A DNA stretch of 64,000 nt from positions 930,001 to 994,000 of the forward strand of contig NZ_CP123872.1 in NCBI RefSeq assembly GCF_031598375.1, given 5' to 3'. The position numbers and the translations under genes are program-made. This DNA is from Temperatibacter marinus. Lineage in GTDB: Bacteria; Pseudomonadota; Alphaproteobacteria; Sphingomonadales; Kordiimonadaceae. Below are positions 16,597-25,418 of this stretch, in pieces. The notes under the pieces are model-generated. The model had not been told where the DNA came from and did not search any database. It saw nothing but the letters and a program-made list of their open reading frames with translations. Position 1 is the first letter of the stretch, and each line of letters opens with the position of its first letter.

Positions 16597-18006
16597 ATGT
16601 CTGTTGAAGGAAAAATATATAACCTGGGCTATATAATGCTCATAAGTTTTGTTGCTACGATTGGTGGCTTTCTATTTGGCTTTGATAGCGGAGTCATTAA
16701 TGGTACCGTTGATGGTCTCCGAATAGCCTTTAACAGCGACAGTATGGGCACTGGTTTCAACGTCGCATCGATGTTACTGGGGTGTGCAGTAGGGGCCTTT
16801 TTTGCAGGACGACTAGCCGATCTCTATGGGCGTAAATCTATGCTCTTAGTGGCTGCCCTATTCTTCATTATCAGCGCCTGGGGGTCTGGCATTGCAGACT
16901 CTTCTATGGAATTTATTATCTACAGAGTGATTGGGGGCCTAGCAGTTGGGGCTGCGTCTGTGATGGCACCGGCCTATATCTCTGAGATTGCTCCTGCGCA
17001 TTTACGGGGTCGCCTTTCTTCGATCCAGCAGGTTGCAATCATCTCAGGTCTGTTTGCAGCATTTGTGAGTAACTATATGCTGGCAAATGTTGCCGGTGAA
17101 TCTACAGCTGCTTTTTGGCTTGGTTATGAAGCATGGCGCTGGATGTTCTGGATTGAACTTATTCCTGCTGTGCTTTTCTTGCTTTTGTTACTTGTCATTC
17201 CTGAAAGTCCAAGATATTTGGTTGTCAGCGGCAACCTGGATCAAGCCATAAATGTTTTAACCAAGCTCTCTAATGCGAAACAAGCGAAAGAGACTGCTAT
17301 CGAAATTGATAAGAGCTTGGCTGAGGACCATCACAAACCAAGCTTTAAAGATCTTTTCGATCCTTCGACAGGAAAGTTAAGAACAATTATGTGGGTCGGT
17401 ATTGGGCTTGCTACCTTTCAGCAATTGGTCGGTATTAATGTTGTCTTCTACTATGGGGCAGTCCTATGGCAAGCTGTTGGGTTTTCTGAAAGCGACGCCC
17501 TCATGATCAATATTATCAGTGGCGCCGTCAGCATTTTGGCTGTCGCCATTGCTCTCCTTCTCATTGACAAAATAGGCCGCAAACCACTTCTATGGTTCGG
17601 ATCCTTAGGTATGGCTGTTACACTGTCTATCCTTGCTATTGCTTTTTCACAAGCGACCCTCAATGCAAGTGGTAATCCGTCTCTGCCTGGTTCTCTCGGA
17701 TTGGTGGCGCTTATTTCTGCTAACGCCTATGTATTCTTCTTTAATATGAGCTGGGGTCCTGTCATGTGGGTAGCTCTTGGCGAAATGTTTCCTAATCAAA
17801 TACGTGGATCGGGCCTTGCAATCGCCGGACTTTTCCAATGGGGGAGCAATTTTGCCATAACGATGACTTTCCCAGTGATGCTTGCTGGTATTGGCTTGGC
17901 AGGGGCCTATAGCATTTATGCAGCCTTTGCCGCTCTCTCTGTTCTCTTTGTTCTTAAAATGGTCAAAGAAACGAAAGGGCTGGAACTAGAGGAAATGGAA
18001 TCGTAA
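16597..18006 (+). CDS. MFS sugar porter (sugar:H+ symporter family)
   Basis: A 469-residue inner-membrane carrier of the sugar porter family, which imports mono- or disaccharides, usually with protons. Family signatures are present: GGFLFGFDSGVINGT in helix 1, GRLADLYGRKS in loop 2-3, GRLSSIQQ after helix 4, PESPRYL after helix 6, QQLVGINVVFYYG in helix 7 and the final PETKG-like KETKGLE. Twelve hydrophobic segments are visible. It lies 44 bases after GH16 with a GGGAGGG ribosome site, and a terminator follows at 18034. It probably imports the glucose (or xylose) released by the GH16 and GH3 enzymes. Confidence 0.94.
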   Translation: MSVEGKIYNLGYIMLISFVATIGGFLFGFDSGVINGTVDGLRIAFNSDSMGTGFNVASMLLGCAVGAFFAGRLADLYGRKSMLLVAALFFIISAWGSGIADSSMEFIIYRVIGGLAVGAASVMAPAYISEIAPAHLRGRLSSIQQVAIISGLFAAFVSNYMLANVAGESTAAFWLGYEAWRWMFWIELIPAVLFLLLLLVIPESPRYLVVSGNLDQAINVLTKLSNAKQAKETAIEIDKSLAEDHHKPSFKDLFDPSTGKLRTIMWVGIGLATFQQLVGINVVFYYGAVLWQAVGFSESDALMINIISGAVSILAVAIALLLIDKIGRKPLLWFGSLGMAVTLSILAIAFSQATLNASGNPSLPGSLGLVALISANAYVFFFNMSWGPVMWVALGEMFPNQIRGSGLAIAGLFQWGSNFAITMTFPVMLAGIGLAGAYSIYAAFAALSVLFVLKMVKETKGLELEEMES

Positions 18007-18033
18007 CCTTTTTTCATGCATAACTAACCATAT

Positions 18034-18067
18034 GAAGGGTCAGTGATTTTCACTGGCCTTTTTTTAT
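18034..18067 (+). terminator. Intrinsic terminator after the sugar carrier
   Basis: GAAGGGTCAGTG pairs with CACTGGCCTT around ATTTT (one G-T pair), and a T-run follows. Confidence 0.8.
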
Positions 18068-18165
18068 TAATCACCTGGTTGCGAGAAAATAAAAACCCTG
18101 TAAAAAATTTCATTGGGCTGAAGTGTTTTTAATATTGACTTTCATTATCATGAGTGTAAATGGTA

Positions 18166-18182
18166 TTGCGAATTATTTGCAA
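18166..18182. promoter_or_regulatory. Fur-like palindrome before the siderophore receptor
   Basis: TTGCGAATTATTTGCAA is a 17-bp inverted repeat (seven of eight pairs match around a central T), ending 14 bases before the receptor start. Its AAT-x-ATT centre resembles alphaproteobacterial Fur boxes. Iron control is inferred from the palindrome and the gene it precedes. Confidence 0.55.
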
Positions 18183-18196
18183 CAAGGATTATCGTA

Positions 18197-20308
18197 ATGC
18201 AAGCCCTCCCTAAAATTATTCTTACTTCTCTCTTAAGCACATCAATTTTATCAAGTTCTGTTTGCGCTCATGAAACATCAACAGAAGAGAAGATTGAAGA
18301 AATTGAGGTTACAGGAAAACAAGTTTCAATTGATAAAATGAATGCGGTTAAAACCCCAACACCTCTGGTGGATATCCCTCAGAGTTTATCAATTATCGAC
18401 AGTCGCCAAATCGCAGATCAAGCCTTCTCCAATTTTGGAGACATTCTTCGATACACCCCAGGTCTTTCTATCAGTCAGGGAGAAGGGCACCGTGATGCCA
18501 TTATCATTCGTGGGATACAAACGACCGCTGATTTTTTCCTGGATGGTTTTAGAGACGATGTACAATATTATCGTCCGCTCTATAACCTAGAGCAAATTGA
18601 AGTCCTTCGCGGTTCAAACGCTTTACTTTTTGGTCGCGGCGGCGGGGGCGGCATTATTAACCGTGTGACAAAGAAGGCTAACCTTGAAACGGATATCATA
18701 GGGCTGAATGCAAGCCTGGATAGCTTTGGCGCTTACGCACTGACATTCGATTACAATACTGAAATCAATGATAATGCGGCTTTCCGCCTTAACGCTTTTT
18801 ACGAAGATATGAATAATCATAGAGATTTTTTTGATGGCGAACGCTTTGCTATTAACCCGAAGTTTTTGTTCAAACCTTCTGAAGAAACCGATATTCACCT
18901 AAGCTATGAATATATTGATGATGACCGCACTGTAGATCGGGGTGTACCATCTCAAAATGTTGACAATGGTCCTGACGTGCCTCTTAAAGGGTATCAGGAA
19001 ACATTCTTCGGGTCTCCTGAAGAGAATTTTACGACGTTACAAGCCCACATCTTAAGAGCACGGGTTGATCATGAATTCTCTGAAGTCTTGCGCGGCAATA
19101 TCGGCGTTCAATATGCGGACTATGATAAATGGTACCAAAATCTATATTCAAGTGAAGAAGTCGTGGTTACAAACGGCGCTTTCTCAGAAGTTGAATTAGA
19201 CGGCTATAGTGATGCCACAGACCGCGAAAACACCCTTGTTCAAGCTAACCTAATTGGTGAACCTGAATTTGCTGGATTTAAACATACTTTTCTTCTAGGC
19301 CTCGAATTTGGATCACAAAAAACATCAAACTCACGCCGTGATAATGTCTTTGCTGCGAATGGTGACGATCAATTGGTAATTCCTTTCTCAGATCCTTTGG
19401 TTATTCCTGATTTTTCATACGTGAGCACATCCCGCAATCGTTCTTCTGACGTTTCATTCCTGTCGGTCTATTTCCAAGATCAAATCGATGTAACAGATTG
19501 GTTCAAAGTCATCGGGGGTCTCCGTTTCGATCGGTTTGATATTGATGTCACTGATGTCATTGTGAACAGCAGTTTCTCTCGCACAGATGAAGAAGTAACC
19601 CCGCGCTTTGGTGCGATCGTGAAGCCAATGGAAAATTTGTCAGCTTATTATAGCTACAGCGAAACTTTCTTACCCCGTTCCGGAGATCAATTCTTAACCC
19701 TCAACCTGGATAGTGAGAGCACGCGTCCACAATCATTCAAAAACTCAGAGCTTGGTCTAAAATGGGATATGAATGATCGCTTTAGTCTTACGGCTGCTTT
19801 GTTTGATCTTGACCGAGAAAGTTACACATCTGTAGATCCAGATGATGCTTCTCAGCTTATAATTATCGAAGGGTCTGTAACTCAGGGCTTTGAAATTCAA
19901 GCAACAGGCTATCTCTCTGATAAATGGTATATCTCTGTTGGGTACAGCTATATTGACGGTAAAGTTGCGCGTGTCGATGACAGTGGTAATTCAGGTAATA
20001 AAACGCGTCAGACCCCAGAAAATATGCTCTCTATTTGGAATCGTGTTACTCTTTCAGATGCCTTCAGCATCGGCTTCGGCGCCACCTACCAGGATAGCTA
20101 TTTTGTTCGTGAAGACAATAGTGTCGAAGTCCCGAGTTACTTCCGGGTGGACGCCGCTGCTTACTACACACTGAATGAGACAACACGCCTGCAGTTGAAT
20201 GTAGAAAACCTCTTTGACGAAGATTATTATCCAGACGCTCACAGCAATGATAATATCTCTACTGGCAAGCCTTTGAATGTCAAACTCGGCATCCAACTTT
20301 CTTTCTAA
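18197..20308 (+). CDS. TonB-dependent siderophore receptor
   Basis: A 703-residue outer-membrane receptor of the ferric-siderophore class. It has a signal peptide (about 1-24, ending VCAHE), a TonB box in EEIEVTGKQ, a plug with DIPQSLSIID, ILRYTPGLSISQGEG, DAIIIRGIQTTADFFLDGFRDD and EVLRGSNALLFGRGGGGG, and a barrel ending GIQLSF. The plug pattern and length match Fiu/FhuA-like catecholate or hydroxamate receptors rather than the sugar receptors nearby. AAGGATT precedes the ATG, and a Fur-like palindrome sits immediately upstream, so iron starvation probably induces it. No siderophore biosynthesis or ABC transporter genes lie alongside, which suggests uptake of siderophores made by other organisms. 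Confidence 0.92.
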   Translation: MQALPKIILTSLLSTSILSSSVCAHETSTEEKIEEIEVTGKQVSIDKMNAVKTPTPLVDIPQSLSIIDSRQIADQAFSNFGDILRYTPGLSISQGEGHRDAIIIRGIQTTADFFLDGFRDDVQYYRPLYNLEQIEVLRGSNALLFGRGGGGGIINRVTKKANLETDIIGLNASLDSFGAYALTFDYNTEINDNAAFRLNAFYEDMNNHRDFFDGERFAINPKFLFKPSEETDIHLSYEYIDDDRTVDRGVPSQNVDNGPDVPLKGYQETFFGSPEENFTTLQAHILRARVDHEFSEVLRGNIGVQYADYDKWYQNLYSSEEVVVTNGAFSEVELDGYSDATDRENTLVQANLIGEPEFAGFKHTFLLGLEFGSQKTSNSRRDNVFAANGDDQLVIPFSDPLVIPDFSYVSTSRNRSSDVSFLSVYFQDQIDVTDWFKVIGGLRFDRFDIDVTDVIVNSSFSRTDEEVTPRFGAIVKPMENLSAYYSYSETFLPRSGDQFLTLNLDSESTRPQSFKNSELGLKWDMNDRFSLTAALFDLDRESYTSVDPDDASQLIIIEGSVTQGFEIQATGYLSDKWYISVGYSYIDGKVARVDDSGNSGNKTRQTPENMLSIWNRVTLSDAFSIGFGATYQDSYFVREDNSVEVPSYFRVDAAAYYTLNETTRLQLNVENLFDEDYYPDAHSNDNISTGKPLNVKLGIQLSF

Positions 20309-20328
20309 AATGAAGAATTAAACTTTAG

Positions 20329-20363
20329 AAAAGCCAACTCAAATTCTCTGAGTTGGCTTTTTT
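20329..20363 (+). terminator. Intrinsic terminator after the siderophore receptor
   Basis: AAAAGCCAACTCA pairs with TGAGTTGGCTTTT around AATTCTC, and a T-run follows. Confidence 0.88.
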
Positions 20364-20390
20364 CATTCTAGGTCAAGGCTAAAGATAGCC

Positions 20391-20588
20391 TTAAACAATC
20401 CCTTCCTCTTCTTTAAAAAAGAGAATGACCAAATAGATCAAAGCAAATGGGGGTAAAAAGGCCAAGAAGAAACCAATGAGGGCGGCACGATTAGCGTCTT
20501 CTGTTTTACGCATGCCTAACCGGTAACTTATATAGGTGATTGTTGAAATATAAATGATTGCTGTCAGAATTATTGTTGTAGACCACAT
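20391..20588 (-). CDS. Small two-helix membrane protein
   Basis: A 65-residue protein with two hydrophobic segments (about 4-22 and 38-59), a short basic loop (YRLGMRKTEDANR) and an acidic tail KEEEGIV. I do not recognise a family. It lies 53 bases downstream of the Cro/CI-type regulator on the same strand, and the ATG has a GGAG-type ribosome site. Small HTH regulators of the YozG type are often co-encoded with a short membrane protein, so the pair is probably a two-gene operon. No function can be assigned. Confidence 0.65.
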   Translation of the reverse strand: MWSTTIILTAIIYISTITYISYRLGMRKTEDANRAALIGFFLAFLPPFALIYLVILFFKEEEGIV

Positions 20589-20641
20589 AATAGTCTCTCC
20601 TTTTTATTGTGATGTTTATATTTTTAACTGCGCTTCAGTGC

Positions 20642-20854
20642 TCACGCCTCTTCGAGATCAATAAGATCTCCTGGTTTACACTCCAGCGCTTCACAAAGAG
20701 CCAAGAGCGTCGTAAACCGAATGGCTTTTGCCTTACCTGTTTTCAATTTTGAAAGATTAGCGATTGTAATACCAATCTCCTCAGATAGGTCTATCAACTT
20801 ACGCTGACGTTTGACCAATAGTAGGTCTAGGTTGATCTTAATTTTATTATTCAT
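20642..20854 (-). CDS. Small Cro/CI-type (YozG-like) transcriptional regulator
   Basis: A 70-residue, single-domain DNA-binding protein. The helix-turn-helix covers about residues 18-45 (LIDLSEEIGITIANLSKLKTG), and the C-terminus has the typical LLALCEALECKPGDLIDLEE. The length and ending match the HTH_26/YozG group, whose members often regulate a neighbouring membrane protein. It is followed by the two-helix protein at 20391. The upstream region is very AT-rich. No operator could be assigned. Confidence 0.85.
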   Translation of the reverse strand: MNNKIKINLDLLLVKRQRKLIDLSEEIGITIANLSKLKTGKAKAIRFTTLLALCEALECKPGDLIDLEEA

Positions 20855-21155
20855 ACTCTTGTATCCTTTAACTAAGAATCACCTTATAAATTTATCTTTA
20901 AAAGGTCAATAATTATCTTTTATCGATAAATATTTATTAAATAATGATGATTTATAGTTATTTGATATTCAACCGTAATATGGCTCTCAGAGAAAGAGAT
21001 CGGCGTACTATGAATATATGTCTCATTGATTTCAAAACATTTTGAAAGGGAAGTGGACTAATATGAGAAGCTATAGTGTTTAATCTATTATTTTACTATC
21101 TTCTTAAAAGGTCGTATAAAAGAAATAGCATAATTTAAAAGGACCAATATATATT
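20855..21155. other. AT-rich intergenic region
   Basis: A 301-base stretch between the divergent regulator at 20854 and the gene at 21156. It is very AT-rich. I see no gene, strong hairpin or clear operator in it. Confidence 0.6.
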
Positions 21156-21824
21156 ATGAGCGTCTTTATCTATCTTGTTCTAATAATTTTGACGGCCGTA
21201 AATTTCCCTTCCCTTGCCGAAGAAAGAGAGTCTTCCTGTTATCTGGCTAGAAAATTCACAGAAGATAAAAGTATACTCTCACGTTTTCAGAAACTATATA
21301 AAAGCAAAGGTATGTGCATTAAGTTTTTGGATATGTCATATCCAAAAGCAACCTCCATGTTTAAGTACGGAAATTTAGATATCGATTTTGCTAGAGTTGC
21401 TCATTATGGCACAGAAGAAAACATTCCTGTCGTTAAAATAAATCCGGCATGGATTACCAACGAAGGAATGCTCGTCTGCAGGCAAGGTATTTCTTGTACA
21501 TCCCATACAATTCCTCAATTAACTGTAGGATCGATAAGAAATACACTATGGAGTAAAAAATTTGCTGTGAAGGCAAAAAAAAGTCTAATTGTTAACAATG
21601 CCAAAAGCTTAATAAGGCTTATAGAAAACGAAAGGGTTGATGCCATTTTACTATCAAGCTTTTTTAAGGACAGGTCCTTTGCAAAGCCTAAAATTCCCCA
21701 TACCAGTATAGTCCTACAAAATGCGGATATACATATATGGGTTCATAAGGACTTAAAACAACTCTTTAAAGTCACTAAGCAAATTATTCCCGATATAAAG
21801 CTTACACTCTCTCAGGGCAGCTAA
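21156..21824 (+). CDS. Exported solute-binding-protein-like protein, orphan
   Basis: A 222-residue protein with a signal peptide (1-22, ending SLAEE). The rest resembles short periplasmic substrate-binding domains of the amino-acid type: a segment YGNLDIDFARVAHYG where a bilobed fold would meet, then TVGSIRNTLWSKKFA and NAKSLIRLIENERVDAILLSS, the common pattern of the second lobe. Four Cys (residues about 28, 49, 107, 113) could form disulfides. No ABC permease or sensor kinase lies near, and the gene is AT-rich compared with the core regions, which suggests later acquisition. The ligand is unknown; a binding or sensing role is inference. Confidence 0.7.
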   Translation: MSVFIYLVLIILTAVNFPSLAEERESSCYLARKFTEDKSILSRFQKLYKSKGMCIKFLDMSYPKATSMFKYGNLDIDFARVAHYGTEENIPVVKINPAWITNEGMLVCRQGISCTSHTIPQLTVGSIRNTLWSKKFAVKAKKSLIVNNAKSLIRLIENERVDAILLSSFFKDRSFAKPKIPHTSIVLQNADIHIWVHKDLKQLFKVTKQIIPDIKLTLSQGS

Positions 21825-21963
21825 CCTCTCTACATGCTCTCTTATTTCAGGCGTCATTCCTTTATATACTGAAGCTAAATGAGCCCTGCTGTGTTGAGAT
21901 ATATTCTATTCCTACGGGAAGTAATTCATATATTTTTACAACGGGCTAATAACTATTAAGACA

Positions 21964-22959
21964 TTAAACGGCTTTCACCACTGTCTGATCAATAGCGCCA
22001 AATATACTATGGCCTTCAGCATTGAACATTTCAATACGAACTGAATCTCCAAACCTCATAAAAGGTGTTTTTGGTTCACCATATGTCAAAGATTCAACCA
22101 TACGCATTTCTGCAATGCAACTATAGCCTAGGCCACCTTCAGAAATCGGAAGACCGGGCGTCCCATCATCAGCTTTATTAGACACTGTGCCCGAACCAAC
22201 AATGGTTCCTGACCCCAAAGGGCGTGTTTTTGCAGCATGCGCAATAAGAGTGGGGAAATCAAAGACCATATTATCCCCTGCATTGGCGCACCCAAACGGC
22301 TTTCCATTGTAAGTGACGATTAGGGGCAAATTTAACTTCTTGCCGTCCCAAGCAGCCCCCAATTCATCCGGCGTCACACAGACTGGGCTAAAAGCGCTTG
22401 ACGGTTTAGATTGGAAAAACCCAAAGCCCTTTGCTAACTCTCCTGGAATTAACCCTCTCAACGAAACATCATTTACAAGCATGATAAGCCGAATTGCTTC
22501 AGCTGCCTCTCTTGGACTAGCTCCCATTGGTACGTCGCTCGTAACTACTGCAACTTCGCCTTCCATATCAATGCCGAAAGCCTCATCTGCAACTAGAATA
22601 GTATCTCTAGGGCCTAGAAAAGAATCTGAACCTCCTTGATACATTAATGGATCATGCCAAAAAGAAGATGGCATCTCAGCATTTCTAGCTTTGCGGACTA
22701 ATTCCACATGATTTACATAAGCCGAACCATCTGCCCATTGAAAGGCTCTTGGCAAGGGAGAATCACACGCTCGTTCGTCAAAAAGGGTGCCTTGGCCCCT
22801 ATTCACATTGCTAGATAGAGCTTCGAGATTTGGAACGATCTTGTCCCAATTATCCAGTGCAATTTGCAAAGTCATATCGGTTGGCAAATAGCGCTTTAAA
22901 TCTCGTGATACTACTACCAAACAACCATCACGATCATGTTTAAGACTTGCTAATTTCAT
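21964..22959 (-). CDS. Fumarylacetoacetate hydrolase (FAH) family protein
   Basis: A 331-residue enzyme of the FAH family, which hydrolyses or isomerises ring-cleavage products in aromatic catabolism. The likely metal ligands are Glu133 and Glu135 (GIDMEGEVAVV) and Asp164 (LVNDVSLRGL). GSGTIVGSGTVSN and MRFGDSVRIEM near the end are typical. Its start overlaps the upstream VOC gene by 4 bases. It is the last gene of the island's minus-strand run, so it probably catalyses the last C-C bond hydrolysis before central metabolism. The substrate (fumarylpyruvate-like or acylpyruvate-like) is not determinable. Confidence 0.9.
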   Translation of the reverse strand: MKLASLKHDRDGCLVVVSRDLKRYLPTDMTLQIALDNWDKIVPNLEALSSNVNRGQGTLFDERACDSPLPRAFQWADGSAYVNHVELVRKARNAEMPSSFWHDPLMYQGGSDSFLGPRDTILVADEAFGIDMEGEVAVVTSDVPMGASPREAAEAIRLIMLVNDVSLRGLIPGELAKGFGFFQSKPSSAFSPVCVTPDELGAAWDGKKLNLPLIVTYNGKPFGCANAGDNMVFDFPTLIAHAAKTRPLGSGTIVGSGTVSNKADDGTPGLPISEGGLGYSCIAEMRMVESLTYGEPKTPFMRFGDSVRIEMFNAEGHSIFGAIDQTVVKAV

Positions 22960-23498
22960 TCAGCCTTTCCTAACTCTCTTTCATGTAACCACGCTGCATG
23001 GCGAGGTGCTTTCTTAGTTCGGGACCATTCAGTAATCATTTCTTCAGCAACTGAATTTAAACGTTCCATATCTCCTTTCCTTGCACAATTCGCTACAAGT
23101 TCCAAACGATGGCCATTGGGATCTAAGAAATATATTGATTTGAATATACCGTGATCCGTAGGCCCTAAAACTTCAACGCCAAAGCATTCCATTCTTTTCT
23201 TTGCCTCTAATAGAGCGTGCTCATCTGTAACTTCGAATGCAATATGCTGTACCCATTCTGGTGTATTTTTGTCACGTCCCATTGCTGGCTTTGTTGGCAA
23301 TTCAAAGAAAGCCAGAATATTTCCCATACCTGCATCCAAAAAAACATGCATGTATGGCTCTGGCTGTTTTGTTGAAGGCACGCAGTCTTCAGCAATAGCG
23401 AGGACAAGGTCCATTTTTAATACCTTCTTATACCAATCAACGGTTTCTTTGGCCTCACGACACCGATAGGCTACATGGTGAATTTTTTGAATATCCAT
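22956..23498 (-). CDS. VOC-family (glyoxalase/extradiol dioxygenase) protein
   Basis: A 180-residue vicinal-oxygen-chelate protein. Candidate metal ligands follow the family pattern: His8 (KIHHVAY), His85 (WVQHIAFEV) and Glu133 (NGHRLELVA). It sits between the DUF2783 gene and the FAH-family gene and overlaps the latter by 4 bases. A role as ring-cleaving dioxygenase or as an isomerase of the cleavage product would complete the path from hydroxylase to FAH hydrolase, since no other ring-cleavage enzyme is visible. The single domain of about 140 residues plus a helical tail is shorter than classic two-domain extradiol enzymes, so the exact reaction is open. Confidence 0.87.
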   Translation of the reverse strand: MDIQKIHHVAYRCREAKETVDWYKKVLKMDLVLAIAEDCVPSTKQPEPYMHVFLDAGMGNILAFFELPTKPAMGRDKNTPEWVQHIAFEVTDEHALLEAKKRMECFGVEVLGPTDHGIFKSIYFLDPNGHRLELVANCARKGDMERLNSVAEEMITEWSRTKKAPRHAAWLHERELGKAE

Positions 23499-23499
23499 G

Positions 23500-23718
23500 T
23501 TAAACTCCTTCGTGATGCTCTATGGTATTAGATCTAGCAATTTCTGAAGCTTGGGCTATGACATCGAAGTCGGCAATATGATTGGCAAGTATCAAGATTA
23601 GCTTTGCGTTTGCTGTTAAACTTTGATTTGCAGTTAGCCCCTTGTGCATATCGATGATAACTTCGTATACATCGTCAGGAACTGGAATATTGTTTTCCAG
23701 TATTAAGTTAGTTGACAT
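23500..23718 (-). CDS. DUF2783-type small protein
   Basis: A 72-residue protein starting MSTNLILENNIPVPDD. An upstream in-frame ATG would overlap the hydroxylase gene by about 95 bases; the start at 23718 overlaps by only 11 and is preferred. The sequence HKGLTANQSLTANAKLILILANHI matches my recollection of the DUF2783 family, which occurs next to FAD-dependent aromatic hydroxylases. Its function is unknown. Here it lies directly between hydroxylase and VOC gene (1-base gap to the latter), so a role with the hydroxylase is likely. Confidence 0.75.
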   Translation of the reverse strand: MSTNLILENNIPVPDDVYEVIIDMHKGLTANQSLTANAKLILILANHIADFDVIAQASEIARSNTIEHHEGV

Positions 23719-25387
23719 TTCGGCCCACCTTTTTTGCAAGTGCGCGATCACGTGCTGCAAATAGGTCAGACGCTGTAGCTTTTTTCCATCTCCCTGCAAC
23801 ATATTGGTCGGGCCGAAATAAATAAGCAGTACCTATTTGAGCATCTAAACGCTTCGCTAAAAGTCCTTTACAGTCATTAATCACTTTAAAATCAGGATCC
23901 ACTTCAAAATCACTAACTAAAAAAACTTCAGACGGAATTTCATTTTCACAAAATTCTTTGAGCTGAGAACGGTACTTAGAAGATAATTTATTTCCATCAC
24001 AAAACAGAATGACCTTAAATGCCGATCCCACTTGATCAATAAACCACCCTTCAACCGTTCCAAGTGAAATGGGTGCATCAATCGAGTTGGCCCCTGGCGC
24101 CACGCCGCCAGCCCAATTTTCACGATCAAGCGTATTTAATCTTGAGTTATGATAAGCTACTGGTAATGAAAGCCTGCCAGAATTAACAAACCCTCTAGCA
24201 AATTCATACTTATGAGATAATTCGAGTACCGCATCCCTGAAAGTCTTAGATATGGTACTTTTGGGCGTTATAAAATCTGTAGATCGTGTTGAGTTAAGAA
24301 TGTTAACTTTTGCAGCATAAGAACGTTCTTCATCATAGCTCTCTATCAAAGGTATGTCCGCAAGGCCTCTTAATACCAAATCCATCTTCCAGCCAATATT
24401 ATCTGTATCTTGAAATCCAGTATTAGCGCCGCGTGCACCAAATGGAGAAACAAGGTGTGCTGAATCACCAGCAAAAATTACGCGATCTACAACCATATTT
24501 TTCACTTGGCGACAATTAAAAGTGTAAACAGAAACCCATTCATACTCGAACTCAATATCGTCACCAAACATGGCTTTTATATATGGAGTAACATTCTCAT
24601 GTCTTGCGATTTCTTCTCGATCAATATCCCAGCCTACTTGCAAATCAACTCTCCAAACATCATCAGGCTGTTTGTGTAGCAAAGCCGATTTCCCAGGATT
24701 AAAAGAAGGGTCAAACCAAAAATGTCTTTCTACAGGGCGTTCCTGTTTGAATTTTAAGTCGGCAATCAAAAAATTATCCTGAAAAGTTTCGCCTTCAAAT
24801 CCAACGGCTAACTTTTCGCGCACTAAGCTCTTAGAACCATCGCAAGCGATTACCCAGTCAGCCTCGATCTCATAACCTCCTTCAAGGGTCAGCACCTGTG
24901 CTGTAACACCCTTCGCAGAATTGATGAGGTCAGCCACCTCATTGCCCCAACGAATTTCAACATTTTTAAGCTTGACCAACTCAGCAATACAAAATTCTTC
25001 ATTATAATATTGTTGAATATTGATCATGCCTGGTAATTTTTGATCTTTCAGCGGCAGCAAGTCAAAACTATAAACAGGGACAGGGTTATCTTTAAAAAAA
25101 ACACGTCCAATATTCCAACTTAGTCCCTTATCTAGCATAGGCTGCGCATAACCCAATCTGTCCATAATTTCCAAAGATCTCTTCGCAAAGCATATGGCCC
25201 TAGAACCATCGGACACCTGTGTTGATCTATCCAATAAAGTAACATTGTGCCCCCTCAAACCTAACTCTAATGCAGTAGCCAGACCGATTGGACCTGCCCC
25301 AACAATTAAGACCGTGGCTTTCTCCAACTTTCCTGTTTGAACAGCAGCTGGGATAACGGGAGCATACTTAGATGAAATATGCGGCAT
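23708..25387 (-). CDS. FAD-dependent aromatic hydroxylase (PheA/MhpA-like)
   Basis: A 559-residue class A flavoprotein monooxygenase that would add an OH group to a phenolic ring using NAD(P)H and O2. The three family motifs are present: GxGxxG in VGAGPIGLATALEL (29-42), the DG motif VIACDGSKSLVR (179-190) and the GD motif FAGDSAHLVSPFGARG (305-320). The C-terminal thioredoxin-like extension fits the MhpA/phenol hydroxylase group. It lies 31 bases after the MBL-fold gene and overlaps the DUF2783 gene. With VOC and FAH genes next in line, it should be the first ring-activating step. The substrate is unknown; the penicillin acylase-like gene upstream hints at an arylacetate or aryl amine. Confidence 0.9.
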   Translation of the reverse strand: MPHISSKYAPVIPAAVQTGKLEKATVLIVGAGPIGLATALELGLRGHNVTLLDRSTQVSDGSRAICFAKRSLEIMDRLGYAQPMLDKGLSWNIGRVFFKDNPVPVYSFDLLPLKDQKLPGMINIQQYYNEEFCIAELVKLKNVEIRWGNEVADLINSAKGVTAQVLTLEGGYEIEADWVIACDGSKSLVREKLAVGFEGETFQDNFLIADLKFKQERPVERHFWFDPSFNPGKSALLHKQPDDVWRVDLQVGWDIDREEIARHENVTPYIKAMFGDDIEFEYEWVSVYTFNCRQVKNMVVDRVIFAGDSAHLVSPFGARGANTGFQDTDNIGWKMDLVLRGLADIPLIESYDEERSYAAKVNILNSTRSTDFITPKSTISKTFRDAVLELSHKYEFARGFVNSGRLSLPVAYHNSRLNTLDRENWAGGVAPGANSIDAPISLGTVEGWFIDQVGSAFKVILFCDGNKLSSKYRSQLKEFCENEIPSEVFLVSDFEVDPDFKVINDCKGLLAKRLDAQIGTAYLFRPDQYVAGRWKKATASDLFAARDRALAKKVGRNVN

Positions 25388-25418
25388 ACAAACCCTCGCT
25401 TAGTGGTATAAATTTCAA

